DNA of 64,000 bases from Oscillatoria nigro-viridis PCC 7112 (GTDB lineage Bacteria; Cyanobacteriota; Cyanobacteriia; Cyanobacteriales; Microcoleaceae): positions 62,001-126,000 of the forward strand of contig NC_019763.1 of NCBI RefSeq assembly GCF_000317475.1, written 5' to 3'. A program made the translations under genes and the position numbers. The notes beneath the pieces are model-generated. The model was given only the letters and a program-made list of their open reading frames with translations. It was not told where the DNA came from and did no database searches. Shown piece by piece: positions 1 through 8,516 of the stretch. Numbering within the stretch: the stretch's first letter is position 1; each line of letters starts with the position of its first letter.

Positions 1-648
1 GAGCGAGTAGCTCAAAAGCATTTCGGGGGCGACTACTCCAAAGTTGACGGCTCTTCAACCGATACATTCGGTCGTTTAACTCTCTCAAGTTACGGACAGG
101 ATGTTTTGAGGCGCTATCGAGAGGGAGGTAGGACGATCGCGGAGTCGAATGCTGCTGCTTGCGTTCCGACTTCCAGTGCGGCGCAATCCTCTAATTCTGC
201 GAGTGCTGCCCCCGGCGGCGGTTCATCCACGAGTCAGTATATCAAGCCTGCGAATGGGCCAGTAACCAGCCGCTTTGGGATGCGAACTCGTCCGGTTTCC
301 GGGGTGCGGAAAATCTATAACGGCATTGGAATTGCCGGCCCAATGGGAAGTCCGGTAAAAGCTGTTGGCAGCGGCGTTGTCAAGACAGCGGTGTCTAACT
401 GCCAGGAAGGGTTACAGAACTGCGGCGGTGGCTACGGCAACTGGATCGAAATTGAGCACGGCAACGGTCGCACAACTCGGTATGCTCATCTGCGCGAGGG
501 TTCAGTGAAAGTCAAAGTGGGCGATCGCGTTTCTCAAGGTCAGGTCATAGGCGGACTAGGCAGCACTGGAACAACGGCAGACCCTAGCTTGCACTTTGAA
601 ACCCGCATTAATGGAACGGCTGTTAACCCATCTCAAGAAGGAATTTGA
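1..648 (+). CDS. LytM/M23-type peptidase-domain protein, C-terminal part (5' end outside window)
   Basis: The reading frame is open from base 1 and ends with TGA at 646-648, so the start lies upstream of the window. A first stretch (containing GRLTLSSYGQDVLRRY) is followed by a Ser/Gly/Ala linker and a LytM/M23-like beta-strand domain (PVTSRFGMRTRP, GNWIEIEHGNGRTTRYAHL, VGDRVSQGQVIG, LHFETRINGTAVNP). M23 enzymes bind zinc through HxxxD and HxH motifs. Here the first motif region reads IYNGIGIAGPMGSPV, with Tyr and Gly at the expected His and Asp, and the second reads SLHFE, with Ser at the first His. The domain is therefore probably non-catalytic, as in EnvC/NlpD-like amidase activators. Such domains accompany peptidoglycan-crossing machines; with the coupling protein at 8729 a conjugation role is plausible but inferred. 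Confidence 0.75.
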   Translation, partial: ERVAQKHFGGDYSKVDGSSTDTFGRLTLSSYGQDVLRRYREGGRTIAESNAAACVPTSSAAQSSNSASAAPGGGSSTSQYIKPANGPVTSRFGMRTRPVSGVRKIYNGIGIAGPMGSPVKAVGSGVVKTAVSNCQEGLQNCGGGYGNWIEIEHGNGRTTRYAHLREGSVKVKVGDRVSQGQVIGGLGSTGTTADPSLHFETRINGTAVNPSQEGI

Positions 649-659
649 ATTAAACGGAG

Positions 660-1217
660 ATGTTCTGCACCATGATTTCCTTGAAAAAACGGACAATTAT
701 GTTGAAATTTACCTGGGGCTTGCTAACAGCTTTTTTGGTTTATTTGTTGAGCAGTTTATTCACCCATCCCCCAGCTTTTAGCCAGCCGACTCGGAACGCT
801 GATTTCCCTTCAGCTTGCCTTCCAGTTGGTCTAGGGACTCTCAGGACAGAGTTTGTAACTGAAGTAACAGATGGCCGCACTCAATATCGCTTGTTCGATG
901 CCTATTTGCAGGGAGATGCCGTGCCATTTTCTGTATTGGTTTCTCTCCAAGAGACGCAGTGTAGCTTGCTTTATTCCAACCCGACGAACGATTTTTATCC
1001 TTACAGCCGCACTGTCAAGCTGCCGATAGCAAGGCAAATCGCTCTGGGGGAATTGCGTTACTCCATCAACAAGGCAGGGAGTATTGATAAGTTCCGCTCT
1101 ACCTTGCAGCCGAATTTTGGAGAACCCACTTGGCGATTTTCGGAAGAAGAGCTTTGGGCATTTAAGCAGGTTGGCATTACTGTTCCTCCACTTAGTAAAA
1201 CCAGCCCAAAGAACTGA
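660..1217 (+). CDS. Exported hypothetical protein
   Basis: A 185-codon frame 11 bp downstream of the M23-domain gene, probably in the same operon. The N-terminus has a basic segment (SLKKRT), a hydrophobic stretch (WGLLTAFLVYLLSSLF) and a likely signal-peptidase I site after PPAFSQ, so the product is probably exported. No domain is recognised in the mature part. Possible starts are ATG 660, 672 and 696; none has a strong Shine-Dalgarno sequence, and the signal peptide is intact with any of them. Confidence 0.6.
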   Translation: MFCTMISLKKRTIMLKFTWGLLTAFLVYLLSSLFTHPPAFSQPTRNADFPSACLPVGLGTLRTEFVTEVTDGRTQYRLFDAYLQGDAVPFSVLVSLQETQCSLLYSNPTNDFYPYSRTVKLPIARQIALGELRYSINKAGSIDKFRSTLQPNFGEPTWRFSEEELWAFKQVGITVPPLSKTSPKN

Positions 1218-1282
1218 TACCGATACCAAATCAGATGAAGGTAAGAGTCCTACAAGCAACAATAAAACCTTTGCTCAAAGCA

Positions 1283-1352
1283 GATTTAGTAAATCTGCAA
1301 GGTGTCTGTCATAACCGGATTTAGTAAATCTGCAAGGTGTCTGTCATAACCG
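1283..1352. repeat. 35-bp tandem duplication with an internal palindrome
   Basis: Two perfect head-to-tail copies of a 35-bp unit (1283-1317 and 1318-1352). The first bases of a third copy follow (GATTT at 1353). Each unit contains CAGATTTAGTAAATCTG or its truncated form, a near-perfect palindrome. The repeat lies between two exported-protein genes and about 50 bp upstream of the start at 1401, so an operator or promoter role is possible. Confidence 0.85.
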
Positions 1353-1400
1353 GATTTGGTATGACATCTACATAGAAAATAGTTCGCGGAGGTCAAATCA

Positions 1401-2105
1401 ATGTTTAGCAAAAATCAACAACTAACTTCAGGTTCAGAACACATAGGGAAGCCACAAATCATAGCTGGAAAGAAAAAATTATTACTGTTTTCTCAACCTT
1501 CTCAGAAGAAACTCCCAAACCCCGCTTCTAATTCCCTCAATAATTCGGGGTCCAGAGTATCATCGTTTTTATTTATTGGGCGGTGGTTCCGCTTTGGAGT
1601 GGTCTTGTTCTTGCTGCTATCAGTGTTGTTAGGAACTACTGGTTGTACCGCGAGTGCTACAACGATTTCATGGACACCTGCTACTAGACTCATCCCTGTT
1701 GAAAATGTTCAAGGCATAGTTGCCGAAAATTCTGAGCTTAACCCCCAGGATTCAGCATCAAATGTGTTGGCTTGGGCTGTAAACAAACCAGCAGGCAGGT
1801 TAGTTATTTTTAATTTTAACAGCCCTGGAGTTTGTGGAGCAGGAGGTTGCTTATATGCTGGGTATTTATTCATAAAAAACGTTTCTACTACTCGTGTATT
1901 TGCTAGTTATTTAAACGACAAGTTGCCACCTAATAAACCGCTACTTCAAGTAGTAAGTGACCCCTCAAAAACCTCTGATTTGCCTTGCTTGCAAGTACAG
2001 CAGCACTCACAAAATGGTATTCGGCAGTTGTTTTATTGCTTCAACGGTCGCCAGTACCAGTTAGCTAACAGTTCCTTGATTGAGCTTCCCCATAAAATGC
2101 AATAG
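1401..2105 (+). CDS. Hypothetical membrane-anchored or lipoprotein-like protein
   Basis: A 234-residue frame with a good Shine-Dalgarno GGAGG about 10 bp before ATG 1401. The N-terminal 60 residues are polar. They are followed by a hydrophobic segment (FGVVLFLLLSVLLG) and TTGC, which resembles a lipobox, although the long N-terminal extension is unusual for a lipoprotein. It may instead be a type II membrane anchor. The C-terminal part has four Cys residues. No family recognised. It follows the two exported-protein genes on the same strand. Confidence 0.65.
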   Translation: MFSKNQQLTSGSEHIGKPQIIAGKKKLLLFSQPSQKKLPNPASNSLNNSGSRVSSFLFIGRWFRFGVVLFLLLSVLLGTTGCTASATTISWTPATRLIPVENVQGIVAENSELNPQDSASNVLAWAVNKPAGRLVIFNFNSPGVCGAGGCLYAGYLFIKNVSTTRVFASYLNDKLPPNKPLLQVVSDPSKTSDLPCLQVQQHSQNGIRQLFYCFNGRQYQLANSSLIELPHKMQ

Positions 2106-2261
2106 GCGAGTTTAAAGTATAGCAGTTCTCAATAAAGTGAGGTAGGCGGGAATGGAGGCAAGCCCGTCAGCCCGTCAGCCCTATCTGCGAGCGTAACTCA
2201 TGTTACTGAGAAAAGTTATATTTGAGCTTGACTATCTGTTAGCGAGCTCCTGTTTTGCATA

Positions 2262-2300
2262 ATAAAAAAATGCCTCGCTCCCTAACTGGATATGAGGCAC
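2262..2300 (-). terminator. Rho-independent terminator for the 2328-3368 gene
   Basis: Read on the minus strand, the arms TGCCTC/GAGGCA (2294-2299 and 2271-2276) form a stem followed by a run of seven T (2263-2270). It lies 28 bp beyond the stop of the leftward gene. Upstream at about 2160-2185 there is a short tandem CCCGTCAG repeat. Confidence 0.7.
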
Positions 2301-2327
2301 TTCTTCAAAAGTAACTAACCGAGACTG

Positions 2328-3368
2328 TTAGTCATCTGCTTCCGCATCAAAATCATCGTCGAATTCCTCTTCTTCATCTAAATCGTCGAAATCATCCTCT
2401 TCTTCTATTACTTCAGCGGCAATTTTCCGAGGGGATTTATGATTGGCGGTCTGCTTTTTTCCATTTTCTATTTTACGAGCAGCGGGTGGCAGCACTTGAA
2501 TTTGCGGTTCGGCTGTACCTGGTAATGCAGGAGTTTCAGTGAATCCGGCAATGATATCGTGCAGCCCCCAAATCGCATTTTTATGCTGCGGGCGTCCCAG
2601 ATATAGAAAGGGGAAATTATCAGCGGTTGGCTTAGTATAGCTGACAGTTTTGCAACAGTAGCTCTTATTAGAGCCTTCACCTTCTTTAACTCCTTTGAAT
2701 TCCACCTCTAGGATACCAAGGCTTCGCCATTTATCGGTTTTCCCGCTGAAAGGAATTTGGAAATAGTCGGCGAATGCTTTTTCCAACAAACGGTAGAATT
2801 CGTCTCTGGCTGCTTTAAAGCTCCAAAGCGCAACATTCTTAAATCTGATGACAATAGGCGTGCTGTGTCTGGGACGATTGTTTTCATCCAAGAAGACAAT
2901 GGCGTGTTCGCTAACAACATCCATTATCTTTTTATCGAGTTGAGCTTTATACTCTTCGTACAGCCCGACAACACTACCGCCTAGATCGGGAACGTCATTT
3001 TTGTAACGAATGTATTCAGGGACGAATCCCAGCACGCATAAGCGGCATTTAGAGAACAGCAGGCCTGTAACATCTTCTGTTAGTCCAATTGTAGTCATTT
3101 CCTCTTCTGTTGGCATGACAAACCAATTGGCTTTTTCTAGCTGATCCTCTGGAATTAATATTCCTGCCACTTGTTCGTTGATGACGATGCCATAGGGCAG
3201 AATTGGTCGCCTTACTTGATTGTGACCGGGTTCTAGGAGTTCGGGGTCAATTTCAAAATCAAGGTCTTCTGACTGATGTGGGATTGTACTTTCAGTCATT
3301 CCTGCGTTATTTGAGCTTTTTGCTTTAGCTTTACTATTGGTTTTAACCATTTTAAAAGTTTGTGACAT
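2328..3368 (-). CDS. Hypothetical plasmid protein with acidic C-terminal tail
   Basis: 346 residues starting at ATG 3368. A Ser/Lys-rich N-terminus precedes a conserved-looking core beginning with RRPILPYGIVINEQVAG and continuing with LIPEDQLEKANWF. The core resembles a family of cyanobacterial plasmid proteins of unknown function (DUF5895-like, from memory). The C-terminus is a long run of Asp/Glu, typical of single-strand-binding-type tails or DNA mimics. It is convergent with the 1401 gene. Function unknown; a role in single-stranded DNA metabolism is only a guess. Confidence 0.7.
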   Translation of the reverse strand: MSQTFKMVKTNSKAKAKSSNNAGMTESTIPHQSEDLDFEIDPELLEPGHNQVRRPILPYGIVINEQVAGILIPEDQLEKANWFVMPTEEEMTTIGLTEDVTGLLFSKCRLCVLGFVPEYIRYKNDVPDLGGSVVGLYEEYKAQLDKKIMDVVSEHAIVFLDENNRPRHSTPIVIRFKNVALWSFKAARDEFYRLLEKAFADYFQIPFSGKTDKWRSLGILEVEFKGVKEGEGSNKSYCCKTVSYTKPTADNFPFLYLGRPQHKNAIWGLHDIIAGFTETPALPGTAEPQIQVLPPAARKIENGKKQTANHKSPRKIAAEVIEEEDDFDDLDEEEEFDDDFDAEADD

Positions 3369-3710
3369 TGCAGTCCCTGCAAGGCGGTAGCCTTACCTTT
3401 AAAAAGGGTAAGAGGTAGCACAGTTAAGCCTAGTAATTTGGTCAAAAAAATAAAAAAATCATAAAAAATTAACTGGTAGTACAGAACTACCGAATCGTGA
3501 GGAAGACTAATTAAGTGTGCAAAAAAAAGAACGATTGTGAAAGCGCTCGCGCAGCTTCAGCAATTTCTGAAGTTGCGCTATTATCAGAATCAAGCACTCA
3601 CAATGCTTTTAATTTCCTCGCTGCCAATATTGGGCGCTATCGACGCTCGGTAAAGCGTTTATTCCTATTGTCCGCAGTAGAGGCAGTCCTTCTACAAAGT
3701 TGATGGCTCC
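3369..3710. other. Intergenic region with an inverted repeat
   Basis: An imperfect palindrome at 3392-3412 (CTTACCTTT / AAAGGGTAAG) lies 24 bp upstream of the leftward start at 3368 and could be an operator or part of its leader. A 62-codon rightward frame at 3515-3703 has no recognisable content and I do not call it a gene. The sequence at 3688-3712 (CAAAGTTGATGGCTCC) resembles 43-58 in the first gene of the window and may be a fragment of a related gene flanking the IS605-type element. Confidence 0.4.
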
Positions 3711-3720
3711 TTTGAACGCA

Positions 3721-3750
3721 CCCCAGCTAAATTAAAAATTCTAGCTGGGG
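3721..3750. repeat. Terminal hairpin of the IS605-type element, tnpB side
   Basis: Perfect 9-bp arms CCCCAGCTA (3721-3729) and TAGCTGGGG (3742-3750), 9 bp beyond the tnpB stop. In TnpB elements a guide RNA (reRNA/omegaRNA) covers this end, so it may be both the transposon end and part of the RNA scaffold. Confidence 0.75.
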
Positions 3751-3759
3751 ATTCTTATG

Positions 3760-5172
3760 CTAGGCTTTGCTCAGTCTCCAAAGGCTACTGAGCGTCACTG
3801 GCGTTCGCAGTGTGTGAGAGGAACTTTTGCCTTCCCAGACCCTAGTAAATTTGCTATTGGTTAATACAGCGTACCAGTATCGTGCGCCGATATTATAGGA
3901 AGCTGATAGATCGGCATTGTATCGCTTCCCATTGGGGAATATGGCTTGGGAATATTTCTTATTACTCCGATTGATTTTGCCACTGCCATCGAAAGCGTAA
4001 GCACTGGTGTATTTAGCGTTAATCTTGCTGACTTTTCCGCCTAACTCGGAGAATTTCTCAATGGTCAACTCAACCAATTTGTCTTTGCACCATTCATGGA
4101 ATCTCTGTTTTTGCAAAGAACCATGTTTCCCAGCCTTGGCTTTCCAGTTCGATAAGTCCTCAAATACAATTACACCGACATCATGCTTTAATGCAAAATC
4201 AACAATCTGCCTTGAAACTGTTTGAGCAATGTGCTTGTTGATATTTTTGGACTTTCGATACAACCCCTGACAGAAGCCTTTGGGCAAGTCTTGGTTGATG
4301 ATTTTCCTAGTTAGTTTTGATTTGGTAGCAATTCGCTGCTTTCGCTGGTCGCGACGGTCTATGTCTCTAGCAGGGTTAATGAATTGCCTTGCTTTTACAG
4401 TACCGTCCTTGCCAACTATTGAGCAAGTTGCTATTGTGTTTATGCCAATATCAATTGCACAAACATAATCCGCATCTGGTAAAGGTTGAGGGTTAACCTC
4501 AACTGGCATGGAAAGATGCACGCGTTTACTATTAGCAATGAAAGATGGAGACAAGAGTTTTGCCCCCTCTCTGATATGCCGACTCTTCCCATGCTTTTTG
4601 ACTGGAATGTTTTCCATCCAAACCCAGTCAGTACCATTCCAGATTTTCAGCTCTACAAAAGCGAAGTTGGAATGATATTTAACTTGCTGACCTTTGTATA
4701 GGGCTGGATAGCTGTTGCACATCACCGTCAGTCTGGGTGGCTTGTCGTGCCGATGTTTTCGCTCTCCTCTGTTCCAGGTATCCCATCGAGTAACAAAACT
4801 ACTAACAATGCCCAAGGCATCGCCAATAGCAGCGCGTCTTAGGTAACTGGGAAACTTCAGAAATGAGGGATGATTACTGATGGCTTTTTGGAAGTACCAA
4901 TGGTATCTAGGATTGGGGTTATCTACTGTCTTGTGAATCAGCTTCTCTAGAGTGTTCACTCGTGTCTGGCTGGTTAACTGAGAAAGTTGCCCCCAATTCC
5001 AGTAGCTAATGAGTACCAAAGGCTTTAGGAAACGTCGGTATTGGGCTACGGTAAGAAGTGCTAATTTACGCTGTTCTTGCGTCATTACCAATTGCCAAAC
5101 ATCGGTTCTGATGTTTGACTCTTTTGGGGTATTTTTACGCTTAGTCTGCTTCTGAGATTTTTTCTTGACCAT
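3760..5172 (-). CDS. tnpB: TnpB-like RNA-guided nuclease of the IS605 type, zinc ribbon missing
   Basis: About 470 residues from ATG 5172, which has GAGG eight bases upstream; an in-frame ATG at 5202 adds ten residues. The RuvC-like core is intact: D in CAIDIGINTIATC, E in VIVFEDLSNWKAK and D in NADLSASYNIGARY. The segment between the last two motifs (KYTSAYAFDGSGK to FPNGKRYNADL) normally carries four zinc-binding Cys but has none here. TnpB proteins cut DNA under guidance of an RNA from the element's right end. No CRISPR array is nearby, so this is a transposon nuclease rather than Cas12. It is divergent from the tnpA remnant. Confidence 0.9.
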   Translation of the reverse strand: MVKKKSQKQTKRKNTPKESNIRTDVWQLVMTQEQRKLALLTVAQYRRFLKPLVLISYWNWGQLSQLTSQTRVNTLEKLIHKTVDNPNPRYHWYFQKAISNHPSFLKFPSYLRRAAIGDALGIVSSFVTRWDTWNRGERKHRHDKPPRLTVMCNSYPALYKGQQVKYHSNFAFVELKIWNGTDWVWMENIPVKKHGKSRHIREGAKLLSPSFIANSKRVHLSMPVEVNPQPLPDADYVCAIDIGINTIATCSIVGKDGTVKARQFINPARDIDRRDQRKQRIATKSKLTRKIINQDLPKGFCQGLYRKSKNINKHIAQTVSRQIVDFALKHDVGVIVFEDLSNWKAKAGKHGSLQKQRFHEWCKDKLVELTIEKFSELGGKVSKINAKYTSAYAFDGSGKINRSNKKYSQAIFPNGKRYNADLSASYNIGARYWYAVLTNSKFTRVWEGKSSSHTLRTPVTLSSLWRLSKA

Positions 5173-5243
5173 AGCTTCGACCTCGGCTTGGATAAATATC
5201 ATGCTACTCTACTCTAATGATACTTGGCTGTCAACTCAGTTCT

Positions 5244-5473
5244 GCGTCTTGTTTGAAGCTATTCCCAGCATCGAACTTTCTCGGCTGGCTAACAACCTAA
5301 AAACCGTCTCCTATCGGTTGATGAGAAAAGAATATGAGCAGTATCTGAAGCGGTTTTACTGGTCGTCAAAACCTATGTTTTGGGCTAGCAGTTACGCTTT
5401 AATTACAGTCAGTAATAGAGCCACCTTGGATCGACTGATTGAATATGTAAAAAATCAGGAAAAGCCAGACTAA
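5244..5473 (+). pseudogene. tnpA: Remnant of IS200-type TnpA transposase (C-terminal half)
   Basis: The translated stretch from FEAIPSIELSRLANNLKTVS through RLMRKEY, KPMFWASSYALITV and LIEYVKNQEKPD matches the C-terminal half of IS200/IS605 TnpA, including the Tyr of the last helix that would be the nucleophile. The upstream half with the HUH metal-binding motif is absent; the preceding codons overlap the start of tnpB. The fragment is therefore inactive. Confidence 0.75.
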
Positions 5474-5507
5474 GGTTGCAACGCTAAAGTTGGTGTTGTT
5501 TCGCTAA

Positions 5508-5537
5508 CCCCATCTAAATCAAAGATTTTAGATGGGG
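5508..5537. repeat. Terminal hairpin of the IS605-type element, tnpA side
   Basis: Arms CCCCATCTAAATC (5508-5520) and GATTTTAGATGGGG (5524-5537) pair with a single bulged base. It resembles the hairpin at 3721-3750 and contains the stop codon of the leftward gene 5514-6245. Confidence 0.75.
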
Positions 5538-6245
5538 ACTGCGCTCAACTATTTCGTTCAAACCCGCGATCGCGTACAAAGAAGCTGCATCTGCTTGTTC
5601 GGATAGACTAGCATTCGCTTCTTCTAACAACTTTGTTAGATATTCAGGAACCTGTACGAGAGCGCCATCAATACAGGCAAGGGGGACAAATTTAGTATCG
5701 GGAGCTAGGGCTTTTGGCTTCAAAAAAGGCAGTTCGCGCTGGAAAGGTTTTGGAGTGGGGCGACTGTTTGTTACAGGCGATCGTTCTGGTTTGCGCCTAC
5801 GCCACCGCTTGGCTCGGTAAAAACTCCCTTTCAATAATGGGGGCTGGCTTACCATCAGTACAGCTTCGTGAAAGGGGAGATTCATCTGTTCTCCTTCCTG
5901 AATTTTCACCTCTTCTAAGTTAGATTTTGTCAACCAGTCAGGCGCCAGCGGACAGTGAGGGTAAGACACGACTTTAGAGTTGTAGGTTAAGTCGGAAAGC
6001 AATTTGCCCGTTCTGGATAGTCTGGCGTTAAGATAATGCCACTTTAATCCAGGTAGATAGGCTCCTGAATATTTTACTTCAACGGCTCCCATGTAGATCC
6101 ATTCTGTACGTTCTAAAGTTAGCGAAATGTCCCCTCTTCCTAGTTTGATGGTGCTGCGTTTTAAAATTTCATAGTCCGGGTGTCTCTTCAAAAGCTCTGA
6201 CAGCCACTCTTTTTGTTTCTTGTTCACGGTAAAAATATCTTTCAA
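5514..6245 (-). CDS. Hypothetical protein, 3' end probably replaced by IS insertion
   Basis: 243 residues, probable TTG start at 6245 with AGGA upstream. No family recognised. There is a basic central part (YRAKRWRRRKPERSP) and a C-terminal region mentioning LACIDGALVQVPEYLTKLLEEA. The last residues (SPHLKSLI) and the stop are encoded inside the terminal hairpin of the IS605-type element, so the original C-terminus has probably been lost. It is divergent from the coupling-protein gene at 8729 once the IS1634-type insertion is removed. Confidence 0.6.
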   Translation of the reverse strand: MKDIFTVNKKQKEWLSELLKRHPDYEILKRSTIKLGRGDISLTLERTEWIYMGAVEVKYSGAYLPGLKWHYLNARLSRTGKLLSDLTYNSKVVSYPHCPLAPDWLTKSNLEEVKIQEGEQMNLPFHEAVLMVSQPPLLKGSFYRAKRWRRRKPERSPVTNSRPTPKPFQRELPFLKPKALAPDTKFVPLACIDGALVQVPEYLTKLLEEANASLSEQADAASLYAIAGLNEIVERSPHLKSLI

Positions 6246-6323
6246 TAATTTTGCTTCCTATCCTGTTGACTGCGTTAGCAGGGATAATATCAAGTGCTGG
6301 TTGTTTTCTACCGAAAGTTAGAA

Positions 6324-6379
6324 CCCACATTCCGCACCCTCAACTGGCACACACGCAGTTGGGGTGCTCCGTCCGAGTC
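6324..6379. repeat. Left terminal inverted repeat of the IS1634-type element
   Basis: Begins CCCACATTCCGCACCC and matches the reverse complement of 8517-8572 at all but one of 56 positions. Each end contains an internal imperfect palindrome (CAACTG ... CAGTTG), a possible transposase site. Confidence 0.95.
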
Positions 6380-6633
6380 TCTCGTCCGAGATAATAATCA
6401 AAAATACCCGCGACCTGTTGGGTCACAATCGCATCGACCTGTTGGGGCAAGTTGAAAATTAACTGCTTTCGGGCAAATCCTAGATTCTCGATATCTAACA
6501 ACACCTTCATCCGTCATAATTAACTATTAATCGACAGCAGATATTTCCAGCAGCCTGATAATTACACATCACTACTGAATCAAATATTTATGAAATTTCT
6601 GTCAGTTTTGCTCATCAAACAAACTGCTCGATC

Positions 6634-8334
6634 TCAGATTAATAAATAATAAGACTTACAGGAGAGCGGCAGCAAGTTCAATATAGCCATTCGCTCGGCT
6701 GTTAAATTAGAAATTTGTTGAATCCCTTGTAGGCTCACCAGATGAATTGATTGAAATATCTGGCAAATCCAACGGAGCGTCGGTCGATTAGTTTGTTTGC
6801 CCAACTGATTTTTCAATTGGGAATTAGTGCGTTGCAAACTGTGACGCAGTAACCTTTGACCTAAAGTATAGACTAACAAACACAAACCCATTACCAATGC
6901 CAAAGCTTCGATTCTTTCCGGCGACTTGAGAAATACACTGTCCGTAAAAAACAGCGGATCTTTCAAGAACCCAAACCCTCTTTCTGCTGACTGCTGTTCT
7001 TTGTATTTCACAATCATATCGTCAGGCTCTAATTGCTGAGTTTCCAGCACATTAGTGGCGAGAATAAACCTGCCACAGGCTTTGGTTTCTTTGGCGATCG
7101 CACCTGTATCTGGTTCCAGTTTTGCTTGAACTTTAAATCTCTGTTTCGAGCTGGATTTCTCGCGAGCATTTGGATCGTTAGTATTAGTCTTTACTGTAAT
7201 TTCTTTGCTACTAACTTGGGTGATATTGTAAAATTTTAGTTGTTTGGATAAGCGATGAGCTGCGGCGGCAGCGTCGGCGGCACAAGCAAATTCAATTTTT
7301 GAGAGTTCTTGCAGTTTATTCTCAGCTTCAGCCTGGGCTTTTTTGAGTTTTTTTTCGAGTTTTTGTCGGTCTGAATCGCGTCGCAAACTGCTCTCTACTA
7401 CTAGCCATCTTTGTTCAATTCCACCATAATTACTTTTGTGTTCTGACCAGCTATATCCACTCACAGAACTGGGGGTAAATTCTGCTTCATTTAACTGAGA
7501 TACCAGTTGCTGCGCTTGCTTGATACTCAACGGTACGCGGGTTAACCATCTTAAATTGGTTAACATTTCTAAGTTAGGAGCTGAATATAATGCACTATCT
7601 GCAACCATTAAACTGTCAAGGTTTAACTGTTGTTTAAACTCCTGACAAATTGATGCGAATATGGCTCGATCTGATTCATTTCCCGAACCCACCCGTAAAA
7701 ATAGCGGTACATCTCCATCGCTACTACAAATTAAATCTAAAATGAATTGTTTTAAGTCGGGTCTGCGATCGCGGGAGTAGCCGTAGGTAATCTTAATTGG
7801 CACGGCAGATGACACGGGTTTAGTTGACTCGCTATCTTCGCTATCTTCGCTATCTAGCGCCGTTTCTGGCTCGATAACAGATACAGATGGTAGCTCGGAT
7901 TCGTATTTGCCATGCAGGTGAAAGGAAGTTGAATCTAAATGGGATGTCTCTGTATCGAGCTCAAATTTTTGAGCTGCTGAAGCGGCAATAGTTGTAAATA
8001 TTTGGCTGCTGCCTGCTAAATATAGCTTGTCTAATACTCTACCTAAACGGTATTCATTCAGGTGTGATGCTTGAATACCTTCACCCATTAAATGTTCGAG
8101 CGCTTTGCCTTCAAAAAATTTAGGAAATAAGTATAATGGAGCGGAAACAAGCCCTAACCCATTGATAATCATTGCTTTGACTGCTAGACCTGGACTGACA
8201 ATCTCACCCGGTTGTTCCCCTACTAACTCATTGATTTTTTGGACAATTTCTATTTCATCAACTAGACCTGCTATTAAACCAAGATGGTCGAGGTTAGAGA
8301 CGGCGAGTTCAGTTGCTTGATGCACGGGTTTCAT
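6634..8334 (-). CDS. IS1634-family DDE transposase
   Basis: 566 residues, full length for the family. The N-terminal LDHLGLIAGLVDEIEI segment matches the DUF4277 domain common in IS1634-type transposases. The central region has the DDE RNase H-like signals LDSTSFHLHGKY and LMVADSALYSAPNLEML, then a lysine-rich coiled segment. The last acidic motif lies near QQSAERGFGFLKDPLFFTD, where the SAERGFGFLK signature is typical. The frame is intact, which with the perfect target duplication suggests recent activity. Confidence 0.92.
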   Translation of the reverse strand: MKPVHQATELAVSNLDHLGLIAGLVDEIEIVQKINELVGEQPGEIVSPGLAVKAMIINGLGLVSAPLYLFPKFFEGKALEHLMGEGIQASHLNEYRLGRVLDKLYLAGSSQIFTTIAASAAQKFELDTETSHLDSTSFHLHGKYESELPSVSVIEPETALDSEDSEDSESTKPVSSAVPIKITYGYSRDRRPDLKQFILDLICSSDGDVPLFLRVGSGNESDRAIFASICQEFKQQLNLDSLMVADSALYSAPNLEMLTNLRWLTRVPLSIKQAQQLVSQLNEAEFTPSSVSGYSWSEHKSNYGGIEQRWLVVESSLRRDSDRQKLEKKLKKAQAEAENKLQELSKIEFACAADAAAAAHRLSKQLKFYNITQVSSKEITVKTNTNDPNAREKSSSKQRFKVQAKLEPDTGAIAKETKACGRFILATNVLETQQLEPDDMIVKYKEQQSAERGFGFLKDPLFFTDSVFLKSPERIEALALVMGLCLLVYTLGQRLLRHSLQRTNSQLKNQLGKQTNRPTLRWICQIFQSIHLVSLQGIQQISNLTAERMAILNLLPLSCKSYYLLI

Positions 8335-8516
8335 TCGATCGAGCGAATTGTTTGCTACTTGAGTTTAGACTATTTTTATCCTCCGCGTCGCACGGGGGAT
8401 AATTGGTTTTTGTTGTTAATTTACACGCTCGTACATTTTCCAACTGAATCGATCGCTTGCTCGATCACCTGACACGGCAGGCGAGAGTATTTCTACTCAT
8501 CTAGAGCCGACTGATC

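Larger units (their letters stand above)
3711..5537 (-). mobile_element. IS200/IS605-type element with intact tnpB and degenerate tnpA
   Basis: Divergent tnpB (leftward) and a tnpA remnant (rightward) sit between two GC-armed hairpins at 3721-3750 and 5508-5537. That is the IS605 arrangement, where the ends are subterminal hairpins without terminal inverted repeats or target duplication. Read on the tnpB strand, the hairpin after tnpB is followed by GTGCGTTCAA; several IS605-family right ends finish in TTCAA, so I place the right end near 3711, by inference. The left end is near 5537. The element probably cannot move by itself because TnpA lacks its N-terminal half. Confidence 0.7.

Noticed and set aside
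3760..5172. Possible type V CRISPR effector (Cas12-like)
   Set aside because: RuvC motifs are shared with TnpB, but there is no CRISPR array or adaptation gene, and a tnpA remnant plus terminal hairpins identify it as a transposon protein.
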